Assembly (NCBI GenBank): GCA_025360685.1
Contig: JANYBR010000042.1
Coordinates: 1 to 5,193, forward strand
From: Pseudomonadota bacterium
GTDB lineage: Bacteria; Pseudomonadota; Alphaproteobacteria; Micropepsales; Micropepsaceae
Direction: 5' to 3'
Length of the DNA: 5,193 nucleotides
Both the position numbers and the translations under genes were made by a program. Below, one piece after another: positions 1-5,103 of this stretch. The notes below the pieces were generated by a model, which saw nothing but the letters and a program-made list of their open reading frames with translations, searched no databases and was not told the origin of the DNA. Numbering within the stretch: the first letter of the stretch is position 1; each line of letters opens with the position of its first letter.

Positions 1-67
1 CCTTCACCACCACCGTCTTCGTGTTCTTGTCGCTGACCACGACACCTTGCAGCACGCGCTTTGGCAT
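1..67 (-). CDS. rpsQ: 30S ribosomal protein S17, N-terminal end (partial)
   Basis: Only the first 22 codons are present; the gene runs off the left edge. The translation, MPKRVLQGVVVSDKNTKTVV and then VK, is the standard S17 opening (a strand with the GxVVSDKxxKTVVV pattern). S17 is an early-assembling OB-fold protein that binds 16S rRNA in the 30S body. The start lies 19 nt after the rpmC TGA with a good SD. The order rpmC-rpsQ is the standard end of the S10 operon; rplN of the spc operon would be expected next, outside the window. Identity is clear from the N-terminus and the context. Confidence 0.95.
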   Translation of the reverse strand, partial: MPKRVLQGVVVSDKNTKTVVVK

Positions 68-72
68 ACCTG

Positions 73-80
73 TCTTCCTC
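73..80 (-). promoter_or_regulatory. Ribosome binding site of rpsQ
   Basis: GAGGAAGA on the minus strand, with the GAGGA core at 76-80 lying 8 nt before the rpsQ ATG, in the 19-nt gap after rpmC. It supports the start at 67. Confidence 0.7.
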
Positions 81-86
81 TATCCT

Positions 87-395
87 TCAGCCGGCCTTGC
101 GGCGCTGCTCCGTCAGTACCGTTTCGATGCGGGCGATCGTCCGGCGGACTTCACGCACGCGATTTGTCTTCTCGAGCTGGCCGTTGGCACGCTGGAAGCG
201 AAGGTTGAAGGCCTCCTTCTTCAGCTTGACCAGCTGGTCACCCAACTCGTCCGCAGTCTTGGCGCGGAAGTCGTCGGTCTTGGACGAGGTCTTTGCCGTT
301 GTCTTGGTGGGCTTTGCGGCCTTGGCAGCCTTGGCTGCTTTTGCCGACTTGGGCTTGGCAGCGGCTTTCTCTTTTGCGGGTTTCTTCGTCGCCAT
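87..395 (-). CDS. rpmC: 50S ribosomal protein L29 with long Ala/Lys-rich N-terminal arm
   Basis: The product is 102 aa, against 63 in E. coli. L29 is a small helical-hairpin protein at the tunnel exit beside L23. The core is residues 41-102: DDFRAKTADELGDQLVKLKK, then EAFNLRFQRANGQLEKTNRV and REVRRTIARIETVLTEQRRK, a full two-helix L29. Residues 1-40 are an added arm with 13 Lys and 13 Ala and only one acidic residue, including AKAAKAAKAAK (18-28). The start is well bounded: there is no ATG, GTG or TTG codon in frame between codon 1 and the core, so the arm must be translated unless a rare start codon is used. An alternative GTG at 405-407, overlapping the rplP TGA as GTGA, would add four residues (start MRKT). 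Neither start has a strong SD. I prefer the ATG. Confidence 0.95.
   Translation of the reverse strand: MATKKPAKEKAAAKPKSAKAAKAAKAAKPTKTTAKTSSKTDDFRAKTADELGDQLVKLKKEAFNLRFQRANGQLEKTNRVREVRRTIARIETVLTEQRRKAG
312..344 (-). repeat. Short in-frame 9-nt repeat coding A-K-A units in L29
   Basis: On the minus strand the codons for residues 18-28 of L29 are about three degenerate copies of a 9-nt unit, AAR-GCN-GCN (AAAGCAGCC, AAGGCTGCC, AAGGCCGCA), followed by AAG. They encode AKAAKAAKAAK. The third-position differences show the copies are not freshly duplicated. Confidence 0.7.
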
Positions 396-403
396 AGTTT
401 TTC

Positions 404-817
404 TCACGCACCCATGCGCGCGACGAACTTCGTCGCAATCGAAAGTTTCGCGGAACCAAGGCGCATCGCTTCCTTCGCCGTTTCGAGATCGACGCCGTCG
501 ACCTCGAACAGGATGCGGCCGGGCTTGATCTTCGCCACCCAGTATTCCGGCGCGCCTTTGCCCGAACCCATGCGGACTTCCGCGGGCTTTTTCGACACTG
601 GCACATCCGGGAACACGCGGATCCACACGCGGCCAGCGCGCTTCATCTGACGCGTGATGGCGCGACGCGCGGCTTCGATCTCGCGCGCAGTGATCCGCTC
701 CGGCTCCAGGGCTTTAAGGCCGTAGGCGCCGAAGTTCAGACTCGTGCCCGCCTTCGCAGAGCCGTGAATACGGCCCTTATGCTGCTTGCGAAACTTCGTG
801 CGCTTGGGTTGAAGCAT
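404..817 (-). CDS. rplP: 50S ribosomal protein L16
   Basis: The product is 137 aa (136 in E. coli). L16 is a late-assembling 50S protein that contacts the A-site tRNA elbow region and helps organise the peptidyl transferase centre. The N-terminus MLQPKRTKFRKQHKGRIHG is nearly invariant in bacteria. It is followed by FGAYGLKALEPERITAREIE (29-48), AITRQMKRAGRVWIRVFPD (53-71), PVSKKPAEVRMGSGKGAPEY (73-92) and KIKPGRILFEVDGVD (96-110). Arg82, in VRMGSGKG, matches E. coli Arg81, the residue hydroxylated by RoxA/YcfD in that species. The SD is modest (AAGAG, 6 nt before the ATG, overlapping the rpsC stop). The stop is TGA, 8 nt before the likely rpmC start. No anomalies are visible. Confidence 0.98.
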   Translation of the reverse strand: MLQPKRTKFRKQHKGRIHGSAKAGTSLNFGAYGLKALEPERITAREIEAARRAITRQMKRAGRVWIRVFPDVPVSKKPAEVRMGSGKGAPEYWVAKIKPGRILFEVDGVDLETAKEAMRLGSAKLSIATKFVARMGA

Positions 818-826
818 GTGTGACTC

Positions 827-1552
827 TTATGGTGCGGGTGCAGGCGTCGGTTGGGGACGCGGTTGGTTGCCGCCACGGCCGGCTTCGGCCTCGGCCATGC
901 GCTTATCCTGTGCCATGGGATCGTGTTCCATGATCTCGCCCTTGAAGATCCAGACCTTCACGCCGCAGGTGCCATAGGTTGTCTTGGCCGTGGCGACGCC
1001 ATAGTCGATGTCGGCGCGCAAGGTGTGCAACGGAACGCGGCCTTCGTGATACCACTCGACGCGCGCGATTTCGGCGCCGCCAAGACGGCCGCCGCACTTG
1101 ATGCGGATGCCGAGCGCACCCAGACGCTGCGCGGTCTGCACGGCGCGCTTCATCACACGGCGGAAGGCGACGCGGCGTTCCAGCTGTTGCGCGATGTTTT
1201 CGGCAACGAGCTTGGCGTCAATCTCAGGCTTGCGAATCTCGACGATGTTCAAGTGAATTTCGTCGGCCGTGTATTTCTGAACGTCGCTTTTCAGCTTTTC
1301 GATGTCGGCGCCCTTCTTGCCGATGACGACGCCGGGACGCGCGGAGTGAATCGTGATCCGGCACTTCTTGTGCGGGCGTTCGATCACAATGCGCGAAACG
1401 CCAGCCTGCTTCAGCTTCTCGCTCAGATATTCGCGGATCTTGATGTCTTCCTGCAGCAGGCGGCCGAAATCCTTCTTGCCCGCGTACCAGCGCGAGTCCC
1501 AGGTCCGGTTGATGCCGAGGCGCAAGCCGATCGGATTAACTTTCTGACCCAT
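827..1552 (-). CDS. rpsC: 30S ribosomal protein S3
   Basis: The product is 241 aa (233 in E. coli). S3 lies in the 30S head at the mRNA entry channel. MGQKVNPIGLRLGI is the family start. The KH domain is visible with ARPGVVIGKKGADIEKLKSD at 71-90, the GXXG motif being GKKG (78-81). The C-terminal domain carries IVEIRKPEIDAKLVAENIAQ (103-122), RRVAFRRVMKRAVQTAQRLG (126-145), GRLGGAEIARVEWYHEGRVP (155-174) and GVKVWIFKGEI. Arg131, Arg132 and Lys135, reported as important for mRNA helicase activity in E. coli, are all kept at the same numbers. The end, after about residue 225, is Pro-rich (PRPQPTPAPAP), unlike the Lys/Arg-rich E. coli end. TAATG couples it to rplV; 9 nt separate it from rplP. 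Confidence 0.98.
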   Translation of the reverse strand: MGQKVNPIGLRLGINRTWDSRWYAGKKDFGRLLQEDIKIREYLSEKLKQAGVSRIVIERPHKKCRITIHSARPGVVIGKKGADIEKLKSDVQKYTADEIHLNIVEIRKPEIDAKLVAENIAQQLERRVAFRRVMKRAVQTAQRLGALGIRIKCGGRLGGAEIARVEWYHEGRVPLHTLRADIDYGVATAKTTYGTCGVKVWIFKGEIMEHDPMAQDKRMAEAEAGRGGNQPRPQPTPAPAP

Positions 1553-2013
1553 TATGCGGTCTCCTTTTCCGACTTCTTGGCGGCAGGTTTCTTGGCAGTC
1601 TTCTTCGACTTACCCTTCGGTTTGGTCTCGGCGACTTTTTCTTCGCGCTTTTCCTCGACCACTATGGTGATCTGTGCGAAGGGTTTCTGGATGCCGGCGC
1701 CGCGACCGCGGGCGCGCGCCATAAAGCGCTTCATCACAAGATTTTTGCCGACACTCGCCTCGGAGACGAACAAATCGTCCACGTCGAGATCATGATTGTT
1801 TTCCGCGTTCGCGATGGCCGACTGGAGCACCTTCTTGACCACCTTCGCCACGCGCTTTGGCGAGAAGGTAAGTTCGTTCAGGGCCACGCCGGCCTTCTTG
1901 CCGCGGATCGTCTGCGCGACAAGGTTGAGCTTGCGCGGACTGGTACGGATCATCGTGCCGACAGCCTTTGCCTTGCTGTCCGGCAGAACGCGGGCGCGAG
2001 CCGATTTGCCCAT
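1552..2013 (-). CDS. rplV: 50S ribosomal protein L22 with Lys-rich C-terminal tail
   Basis: The product is 153 aa, clearly longer than E. coli L22 (110). L22 has a globular part on the 50S surface by the tunnel exit and a beta-hairpin lining the tunnel, where macrolide-resistance changes map in other species. The core is normal: IRTSPRKLNLVAQTIRGKKA (22-41), VLQSAIANAENNHDLDVDDL (62-81), and the hairpin NLVMKRFMARARGRG (91-105), then ITIVVEE. From about residue 121 a tail of 33 residues follows with 12 Lys, including KGKSKKTAKKPAAKKSEK (133-150), probably disordered. About ten residues of the excess are N-terminal (before the IRTSPRK block). The tail ends at a TAA sharing a base with the rpsC start, so it is read in frame to the next gene and is not a frameshift product. 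Confidence 0.97.
   Translation of the reverse strand: MGKSARARVLPDSKAKAVGTMIRTSPRKLNLVAQTIRGKKAGVALNELTFSPKRVAKVVKKVLQSAIANAENNHDLDVDDLFVSEASVGKNLVMKRFMARARGRGAGIQKPFAQITIVVEEKREEKVAETKPKGKSKKTAKKPAAKKSEKETA
1561..1566 (-). promoter_or_regulatory. Ribosome binding site of rpsC, inside the rplV tail
   Basis: AAGGAG, 8 nt before the rpsC ATG, is one of the strongest SD matches in the window. It lies in the codons for the last residues of the L22 tail (K-E-T-A), so part of that tail doubles as the rpsC initiation signal. Confidence 0.75.
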
Positions 2014-2300
2014 TATTCCGCCCTCTTCGCTTTCTTGTCACCGCCACCGCTGTGGCCATGGAAGGTACGAGTCGGCGAGAACTCACCGAGCTTGTGGCCG
2101 ACCATGTCTTCGGTCACCAGCACGGGGATGTGCTTCCTGCCGTTGTAGACGCCAAACGTGACGCCAACGAACTGCGGCAGGATCGTCGAGCGGCGCGACC
2201 AGGTCTTGATCACGTCCTTGCGTCCACTGCCGCGCGCGGCTTCTGCCTTCTTCAGCAGATAACCGTCGACGAATGGGCCTTTCCAAACAGAGCGAGTCAT
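2013..2300 (-). CDS. rpsS: 30S ribosomal protein S19
   Basis: The product is 95 aa (92 in E. coli). S19 lies in the 30S head, forms a complex with S13 and takes part in the contact with the 50S subunit near the A-site tRNA. MTRSVWKGPFVDGYLLKKAE is the family N-terminus. It is followed by VIKTWSRRSTILPQFVGVTF (30-49), VYNGRKHIPV (51-60), MVGHKLGEFSPTRTFHGHSG (66-85) and a basic end, KKAKRAE. The gene follows rplB by 3 nt, and its TAA stop shares one base with the rplV start (TAATG). No anomalies are seen. Confidence 0.98.
   Translation of the reverse strand: MTRSVWKGPFVDGYLLKKAEAARGSGRKDVIKTWSRRSTILPQFVGVTFGVYNGRKHIPVLVTEDMVGHKLGEFSPTRTFHGHSGGGDKKAKRAE
2021..2026 (-). promoter_or_regulatory. 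Ribosome binding site of rplV, inside rpsS
   Basis: AGAGGG, 7 nt before the rplV ATG, is encoded in the last codons of rpsS. It supports the ATG at 2013 and the TAATG stop-start overlap. Confidence 0.7.
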
Positions 2301-2303
2301 CTC

Positions 2304-3140
2304 TTACCCTTGTGCCTTGCCTTTGCGCGTACGCACGATGAACTTCGTGGTGCGCTTGTTGGTACGGGTCTTGGTGCCCTTGGTTCCCTTGCCCCAGGGC
2401 GTGACCGGATGACGGCCGCCCTTGGTTCGGCCTTCGCCGCCGCCATGCGGATGGTCGATCGGGTTCATCGCGGTGCCGCGCACGGAAGGTCGCTTGCCCT
2501 TCCACACATTGCGGCCGGCTTTGCCGATGACCTCGTTCATGTGATCGGGATTGGACACCGCGCCGACCGTTGCCATGCAGGTGAGTGACACCTTGCGCAC
2601 TTCGCCCGAGTTCAGGCGCAACAGCGCATAACCGGCGTCGCGTCCGAGATATTGCGCGTAGGTTCCAGCAGAGCGCGCAACCTGACCGCCCTTGCCCGGC
2701 TTCATTTCGATATTATGGACGATGGTACCCACCGGCATCGCTGCGAGCTTCATGGCATTGCCCGGCTTCACGTCAACCTTGTCGCCGGAGACGACGGTGT
2801 CGCCGACCGCCAGGCGTTGCGGCGCCAGGATGTAGGCAAGCTCGCCGTCCTTGTACTTGATCAGAGCGATGAATGATGTCCGGTTGGGATCGTATTCGAG
2901 GCGTTCAACCTTGGCCGGCTGGTCGAATTTGCGCCGCTTGAAATCAATGATGCGGTAACGCTGCTTGTGACCACCGCCTTGCCAGCGCACCACGATCCGG
3001 CCGGTGTTGTTGCGGCCGCCGGACGAATGCTTGCCTTCAGTCAACGACTTCACCGGACCGCCCTTGTGCAGGCCGGTGCGGTCGATCAGAACCAGCTGGC
3101 GCTGACCGGGGGTCGTCGGGCGATATTGTTTGAGCGCCAT
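2304..3140 (-). CDS. rplB: 50S ribosomal protein L2
   Basis: The product is 278 aa (273 in E. coli). L2 is a primary 23S rRNA binder needed for subunit association and for peptidyl transferase centre assembly. Visible motifs are MALKQYRPTTPGQR at the start, HSSGGRNNTGRI (38-49), YRIIDFKR (62-69), VERLEYDPNRTSFIALI (78-94), VHNIEMKPGKGGQVARSAGT (141-160) and the signature AMNPIDHPHGGGEGR (224-238), followed by WGKGTKGTKTR. His230 in DHPHGG corresponds to E. coli His229, the residue implicated in activity. The start lies 3 nt after the rplW TAG. Its SD is weak: only a GGGA about 9 nt upstream and an AGG close to the ATG, so reinitiation after rplW is likely to matter. The stop is TAA, 3 nt before rpsS. 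Confidence 0.98.
   Translation of the reverse strand: MALKQYRPTTPGQRQLVLIDRTGLHKGGPVKSLTEGKHSSGGRNNTGRIVVRWQGGGHKQRYRIIDFKRRKFDQPAKVERLEYDPNRTSFIALIKYKDGELAYILAPQRLAVGDTVVSGDKVDVKPGNAMKLAAMPVGTIVHNIEMKPGKGGQVARSAGTYAQYLGRDAGYALLRLNSGEVRKVSLTCMATVGAVSNPDHMNEVIGKAGRNVWKGKRPSVRGTAMNPIDHPHGGGEGRTKGGRHPVTPWGKGTKGTKTRTNKRTTKFIVRTRKGKAQG
2307..2311 (-). promoter_or_regulatory. Ribosome binding site of rpsS, inside the rplB end
   Basis: AAGGG, 6 nt before the rpsS ATG, lies just before the rplB TAA in the sequence AAGGGTAAGAGATG. It supports the start at 2300. Confidence 0.65.
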
Positions 3141-3143
3141 AAC

Positions 3144-3431
3144 CTACAGTCCCGTCGTGATGTCGATCTGCTGGCCCTCTTCGAGGGTCACGATCGCTTT
3201 CTTGAAATCGCTGCGCTTATACGGCTTGCCGCGCGCAAGCTTCTTCTTGCCCTTGACCGTAATCGTGTTCACCGCCTTCACCTTGACCTTGAAGAGCTCA
3301 GCCACGGCGGCAGCAATCTTCGGCTTTGTGGCGCCCAGGGCGACGCGAAAGACGATCTGGTTCGTCTCCGTCAGCTTGGTCGCCTTTTCCGTGATAACCG
3401 GCGAGAGGATGACGTCATGATGCGTGCTCAT
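3144..3431 (-). CDS. rplW: 50S ribosomal protein L23
   Basis: The product is 95 aa (100 in E. coli). L23 sits at the exit of the peptide tunnel next to L29 and is the docking point for trigger factor and the signal recognition particle. Family features are SPVITEKATKL (10-20), FRVALGATKPKIAAAVAELF (28-47), VKVKAVNTITVKGKKK (49-64), YKRSDFKKAIVTLEEGQ (71-87) and DITTGL at the end. Glu15 in the VITEK motif aligns with E. coli Glu18, the trigger factor contact. The ATG overlaps the rplD stop as ATGA, which suggests translational coupling. The stop is TAG, 3 nt before rplB. Unlike L22 and L29 here, it has no added tail. Confidence 0.98.
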   Translation of the reverse strand: MSTHHDVILSPVITEKATKLTETNQIVFRVALGATKPKIAAAVAELFKVKVKAVNTITVKGKKKLARGKPYKRSDFKKAIVTLEEGQQIDITTGL

Positions 3432-4045
3432 GCCAGGCGCTCCTCGATCGCGGCCAGTGCGGCCTTCGTCAGCACAAGCTTGTCGCGCCGGATGATGTCG
3501 TAGACGTTGAGACCTGCCGCCGGCAGCAGCGCTACGTGGCTCAGGTTTCGTGCCGACAGTTCGAAATTCTTGTCGAACGCACCGTCCACAACCAGAACGC
3601 TTTCAAGGCCGAGTTTACCGAACCGCTTGGCCAAGTCGCCGGTCTTGATCGAGGCAGACTTTGCCTCGTCGAGCACGACGATCGAGCCGGACTTGGCCTT
3701 GGACGACAGGGCGTGGCGCAGACCGAGTGCGCGTACCTTCTTGGGCAGATCGAACTCATGGCTGTGCGCGACCGGGCCCATGGCCTTGGCGCCACCGACG
3801 AACAGCGGCGCGGAACGCGCGCCGTGACGCGCCTGTCCGGTACCCTTCTGTTTGTACACTTTTTTCTTCGTACGGTTGATTTCCGCGCGCGTCAGAACCT
3901 TGTGCTGGCCGGAGCGACGCTTGGCGAGTTGCCACACGATGACGCGCTGAATCAGATCGACGCGCGGCTCGAGCCCAAAGATCGCGTCCTTGAGTTCGAC
4001 TTCACCGGACGCTTTGTTGTCCAGATTGAGAACCTTGGTCTTCAT
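3428..4045 (-). CDS. rplD: 50S ribosomal protein L4
   Basis: The product is 205 aa (201 in E. coli). L4 binds 23S rRNA and its long internal loop helps form the narrow part of the peptide exit tunnel, where changes cause macrolide resistance in other species. That loop is seen at about residues 58-90: KKKVYKQKGTGQARHGARSA, followed by PLFVGGAKAMGP. The globular part includes SIVVLDEAKS (121-130), SVLVVDG (149-155) and the C-terminal AGLNVYDIIRRDKLVLTKAA. In E. coli, L4 also represses its operon by binding the S10 leader; no such leader fits upstream of rpsJ here, so that control is not supported. The gene starts 2 nt after rplC and overlaps rplW by 4 nt (ATGA). No anomalies are visible. Confidence 0.98.
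   Translation of the reverse strand: MKTKVLNLDNKASGEVELKDAIFGLEPRVDLIQRVIVWQLAKRRSGQHKVLTRAEINRTKKKVYKQKGTGQARHGARSAPLFVGGAKAMGPVAHSHEFDLPKKVRALGLRHALSSKAKSGSIVVLDEAKSASIKTGDLAKRFGKLGLESVLVVDGAFDKNFELSARNLSHVALLPAAGLNVYDIIRRDKLVLTKAALAAIEERLA
3440..3445 (-). promoter_or_regulatory. Ribosome binding site of rplW, inside rplD
   Basis: GAGGAG, 8 nt before the rplW ATG, encoded within the EER codons near the end of rplD. It supports the start at 3431 and the 4-nt ATGA overlap with rplD. Confidence 0.75.
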
Positions 4046-4047
4046 GT

Positions 4048-4755
4048 TCAGCCCTCCGCCTTCGCGGCAGCAGGCGCCGCTTCGCGCTTCTTGACCGAAC
4101 CGGGCATCGGTAGATCCTTGTGCGGGCGCTTGACCGCGTCGCGCACCATGACCCAGCCGCCCTTCGACCCGGGCACCGCACCACGGATCATGATGAGACC
4201 GCGCTCGACATCGACCTTCGCGACTTCGAGATTCTGGGTGGTGACGTTGTCGACTCCGTAGTGACCGTGCATCTTCTTGTTCTTGAAGGTCCTGCCTGGG
4301 TCCTGACGGCCGCCGGTACCACCCAGCGAACGGTGCGAGATCGACACGCCGTGCGAGGCTTCGAGACCGGCGAAGTTCCAGCGTTTCATCGCGCCGGTGA
4401 AGCCGCGACCGATGGTTACTCCGGTCACGTCGACCTTCTGGCCGGGCGCGAAGTGATCGGCCTGGATGAGGTCGCCGACTTCGAGCAGATTCTTTGCATC
4501 GACGCGGAATTCGGCGAGTTTTTTCTTCGGCTCGACTTCGGCCTTGGCGAAGTTGCCGCGATCGGCCTTCGTCAATCTCTTAGCCTTTGCAAAACCCGAA
4601 CCGAGTTGAACCGCGGTGTATCCGTCCTTCTCTTCCGTGCGTGTGGAGACGACCTGACAGCCGTCCAGCTTCAGCACGGTGACCGGCACGTGCCGGCCAT
4701 CGTCCAGAAACAGTCGGGTCATGCCGATCTTTTGCGTGATGACGCCAGTGCGCAT
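4048..4755 (-). CDS. rplC: 50S ribosomal protein L3
   Basis: The product is 235 aa, longer than E. coli L3 (209) because of a C-terminal tail. L3 is an early 50S assembly protein whose long loop reaches the peptidyl transferase centre. MRTGVITQKIGMTRLF opens the protein. KVDVTGVTIGRGFTGAMKRW (107-126) leads into the loop ASHGVSISHRSLGGTGGRQD (133-152), then KNKKMHGHYG, and RGAVPGSKGGWVMVRDAVK closes the core. Gln151, in GGRQDPG, lines up with E. coli Gln150, the residue methylated by PrmB, so the target is present. The last 15 residues (VKKREAAPAAAKAEG) form a probably disordered Ala/Lys tail like those of other alphaproteobacterial L3 proteins. The stop is TGA, 2 nt before rplD. The start is supported by the SD overlapping the rpsJ stop. 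Confidence 0.98.
   Translation of the reverse strand: MRTGVITQKIGMTRLFLDDGRHVPVTVLKLDGCQVVSTRTEEKDGYTAVQLGSGFAKAKRLTKADRGNFAKAEVEPKKKLAEFRVDAKNLLEVGDLIQADHFAPGQKVDVTGVTIGRGFTGAMKRWNFAGLEASHGVSISHRSLGGTGGRQDPGRTFKNKKMHGHYGVDNVTTQNLEVAKVDVERGLIMIRGAVPGSKGGWVMVRDAVKRPHKDLPMPGSVKKREAAPAAAKAEG
4052..4057 (-). promoter_or_regulatory. Ribosome binding site of rplD, inside the rplC end
   Basis: GGAGGG on the minus strand, 6 nt before the rplD ATG and within the last codons of rplC. It is one of the best SD matches in the window and fixes the start at 4045, giving a TGA-AC-ATG junction. Confidence 0.75.
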
Positions 4756-4763
4756 CGCGTTGT

Positions 4764-4767
4764 TCCT
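4764..4767 (-). promoter_or_regulatory. Ribosome binding site of rplC, overlapping the rpsJ stop
   Basis: AGGA, within TAAGGAA, lies 8 nt before the rplC ATG. Its first A is the last base of the rpsJ TAA stop, so ribosomes ending rpsJ sit on the rplC initiation region, which suggests coupled translation. Confidence 0.65.
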
Positions 4768-5075
4768 TAGAGCTTGATTTCGACGTCGACGCCGGCCGCA
4801 AGGTCGAGCTTCATCAAGGCGTCGACGGTCTGCGGCGTGGGATCGATGATGTCGAGGAGACGCTTGTGAGTGCGGATTTCGAACTGTTCGCGGCTCTTTT
4901 TGTCGATGTGCGGAGAGCGGTTCACGGTGAAACGCTCGATGCCAGTGGGCAGCGGAATCGGTCCGCGCACCTGCGCGCCCGTGCGCTTGGCCGTGTTGAC
5001 GATTTCCCGCGTCGAATTGTCGAGGATGCGGTGATCGAAGGCCTTCAGCCTGATGCGTATGTTTTGGTTTTGCAT
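4767..5075 (-). CDS. rpsJ: 30S ribosomal protein S10
   Basis: The product is 102 aa, the normal S10 length (103 in E. coli). S10 lies in the 30S head; as NusE it also pairs with NusB in transcription antitermination. The sequence matches the family from end to end: MQNQNIRIRLKAFDHR at the start, TAKRTGAQVRGPIPLPT at residues 28-44, the extended-loop segment VNRSPHIDKKSREQFE at 51-66, and LDLAAGVDVEIKL at the end. Residue 45 is Gly (PLPTGIERF) where E. coli has Arg (PLPTRKERF); the GGC codon is clear at 4941-4943. The loop positions linked to tigecycline resistance in other species (around 57-60) read I-D-K-K. It is the first gene of the S10 operon. The stop is TAA, with 11 nt before rplC. Identity is certain. 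Confidence 0.98.
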   Translation of the reverse strand: MQNQNIRIRLKAFDHRILDNSTREIVNTAKRTGAQVRGPIPLPTGIERFTVNRSPHIDKKSREQFEIRTHKRLLDIIDPTPQTVDALMKLDLAAGVDVEIKL

Positions 5076-5083
5076 GTCTAGAG

Positions 5084-5088
5084 CCTTC
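5084..5088 (-). promoter_or_regulatory. Ribosome binding site of rpsJ
   Basis: GAAGG on the minus strand, 8 nt before the rpsJ ATG, inside the 28-nt tuf-rpsJ gap. It supports the ATG at 5075 as the start. The rest of the gap shows only a 4-bp TTCG/CGAA inverted repeat, with no T-run and no clear promoter boxes. Confidence 0.7.
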
Positions 5089-5103
5089 GATCCCGAAACC
5101 GGT

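Noticed and set aside
396..626. A longer reading of rpmC running upstream to 626, giving 179 residues
   Set aside because: The extra part overlaps rplP out of frame and encodes no family-like sequence. The ATG at 395 just after the rplP stop is the natural start; only the GTG at 405-407 is a reasonable alternative.
1555..1653. L22 tail as a frameshift or misread end of rplV
   Set aside because: The frame runs cleanly into a TAATG overlap with rpsC, and the rpsC SD lies in the same codons, so the end is consistent with the neighbouring gene.
851..1795. A 314-codon plus-strand open frame opposite rpsC and the end of rplV
   Set aside because: It lies fully antisense to two certain ribosomal protein genes. 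Its length is explained by the codon bias of GC-rich DNA, and the translation shows no recognisable family.
3536..4261. A 241-codon plus-strand open frame opposite rplD and rplC
   Set aside because: It is antisense to highly conserved genes and crosses their junction. The translation has no domain or motif and is a codon-bias shadow.
4120..4770. A 216-codon plus-strand open frame opposite rplC
   Set aside because: It is fully covered by rplC, whose L3 translation matches its family throughout; the antisense product resembles nothing known to me.
5086..5098. Possible hairpin (TTCG-GGAT-CGAA) between tuf and rpsJ as a terminator
   Set aside because: The stem is only 4 bp and no T-run follows on the minus strand, so it is not an intrinsic terminator.
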